Assembly (NCBI GenBank): GCA_030248225.1
Contig: JASANE010001471.1
Span: 43,660-107,659 of the forward strand
Origin: Trileptium ribeirensis
Taxonomy: Eukaryota; Nematoda; Enoplea; Enoplida; Thoracostomopsidae
Direction of reading: 5' to 3'
Length of the DNA stretch: 64,000 nucleotides
Part shown: one piece after another, positions 63,099 to 64,000 of the stretch
Position numbering within the stretch: the stretch's first letter is position 1
How the letters are laid out: every line of letters starts with the position of its first letter
The notes under the pieces: model-generated
The model's database searches: none
What the model was told of the DNA's origin: nothing
Seen by the model: only the letters and a program-made list of their open reading frames with translations
Made by a program: the position numbers and the translations under genes

Positions 63099-63545
63099 AC
63101 CTGTTAGAGTTGAGTAGAACGGTGACTTGCCGAACAAATCAAATCATGTTATCCAGACAATGCCAAACCTTCTACTAGAAGGAAAGTTAAACTCGTAAAA
63201 TCTAACATATCAGATGAACAAATTCAAAACTCCAATAATAGATGAAACGCTTTCTAGTAAGGCAAAATTTTTATGTTACTCTCAAAATCACTATCATCCC
63301 TAGTCGCCAAATGCCTATTAAACCTGTTAGAGTTAGAGTAGAAGGGTTACCTGCAAAAACAAATCAAATCTGTGTTATCCAGACAATGGCAAACCTTCTA
63401 CTAGAAGGAAAGTTAAACCGTAAAATCTAACATGTGGAGGAACAAATTCAAAACTCCATTAATGGATGAAACGCTTTCTAGTATGCAACATTATTATGTA
63501 GCTCTCGAAATCCCAATCATCCTTAGTCGCGATATGCCTATTAAA
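63099..63545. repeat. Tandem duplication, about 222-bp unit
   Basis: AAACCTGTTAGAGTT through CCAGACAATG(C/G)CAAACCTTCTAC, TAGAAGGAAAGTTAAAC, AAACTCCA(A/T)TAATGGATGAAACGC and CCTAGTCGC(C/G)A occurs twice in tandem, at 63099-63317 and 63318-63545, about 90% identical. Confidence 0.85.
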
Positions 63546-64000
63546 ATTATACCCACAGCCACTGCCAGGCAGCAAGTTAAATCCTCGATTCACTCAAGCT
63601 AGGTAGGGGCTTCTCTTCGGGGTGCCATACAAAAAGTAGGCTCAAAATGTCCCATGGGTACGCGCATTGTCGTTGACATTGAGAGTGCTCGTCCAAATGT
63701 GACGAGTGAAGAAAATAAATCTTGTATTCGACAGGCTTAAGATAATATTTGCCAGCGCTGATAAGCCAGGCAAACTCGTTGATAAGCCTATCGGTAGAAC
63801 TTGTATCACGACGCAGATACACACAAAATATAATGTTGCTACTGACGCAACCAAATTGACATAAGTATCCAACGACGATAACGCCACAGAAAAATTGAGC
63901 AAAACGATTATCAGAACGAGTACCGTTCACAATTCCTCCTTTTTCTCTAACCTTGCGAAAAGATCCCCTGAGTGCCTTCGCTAAAAAGAATATCATAATG
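63546..64000. other. Window end, nothing recognised
   Basis: One frame on the minus strand (63577-63996) is open over 139 codons, starting near the edge (MIFFLAKALRGSFRKVREKG...). A frame of this length is not strong evidence by itself and I recognise no domain. Confidence 0.3.

Noticed and set aside
1..64000. CRISPR arrays or bacterial operons
   Set aside because: The tandem repeats have no unique spacers of constant size. Splice sites and retroelements show a eukaryotic genome.

Overview
The window is AT-rich animal DNA. Host exons are short, end at GT/AG splice sites and are separated by kilobase introns. The repeats are typical of an invertebrate: a Polinton, BEL/Pao and Ty3/gypsy remnants, a LINE fragment, many short inverted-repeat elements and several satellites. 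I see no bacterial operon structure. The species cannot be named from the sequence. An NPY/NPF-type receptor and a GH13 alpha-amylase fit an invertebrate metazoan. The recognisable host genes lie on the + strand.

Region 1-10 kb: three homologous phase-0 exons (4649-5053, 6741-7088, 9761-9991) probably belong to one gene of unknown function. Its introns hold mariner-like MITEs, one with a paralogous empty site, and tandem repeats. Region 10.8-18.6 kb: three phase-compatible exons of an alpha-amylase (10870-11021, 15535-15689, 18339-18576). The first intron contains a duplicated pseudo-exon, a Ty3/gypsy relic and two related MITEs. The exons for the catalytic Asp/Glu/Asp regions were not found. 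Region 18.6-30 kb: an odd A/C-only block, foldback elements, one orphan exon and a complete two-exon NPY/NPF-like GPCR of 476 aa (23699-24206 joined to 26780-27702).

Region 30.8-44.3 kb is a block of mobile DNA. A BEL/Pao relic (30798-33660) abuts a decayed Polinton/adintovirus-like element (33670-43117, all genes on the minus strand). In transcription order the element carries PolB, integrase, packaging ATPase, a pX-like basic protein, a small conserved Polinton protein, a NADAR-domain protein, a TBP-like protein, the penton protein and a broken major capsid protein. No maturation protease was seen. Nearly every gene has a frameshift or stop. The NADAR plus TBP-like cargo is the most interesting content of the window: one may act on ADP-ribosylated substrates, the other may direct transcription from the element's own TATA boxes. 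AT-rich tandem repeats follow on the right.

Region 44.3-64 kb: a LINE fragment running into a 24-bp minisatellite, fragments of a DDE transposase family, several satellites (185, 73, about 76 and about 222 bp units), and two phase-compatible candidate exons of an unknown coiled-coil protein. The rest is intergenic or intronic DNA with nothing recognisable.
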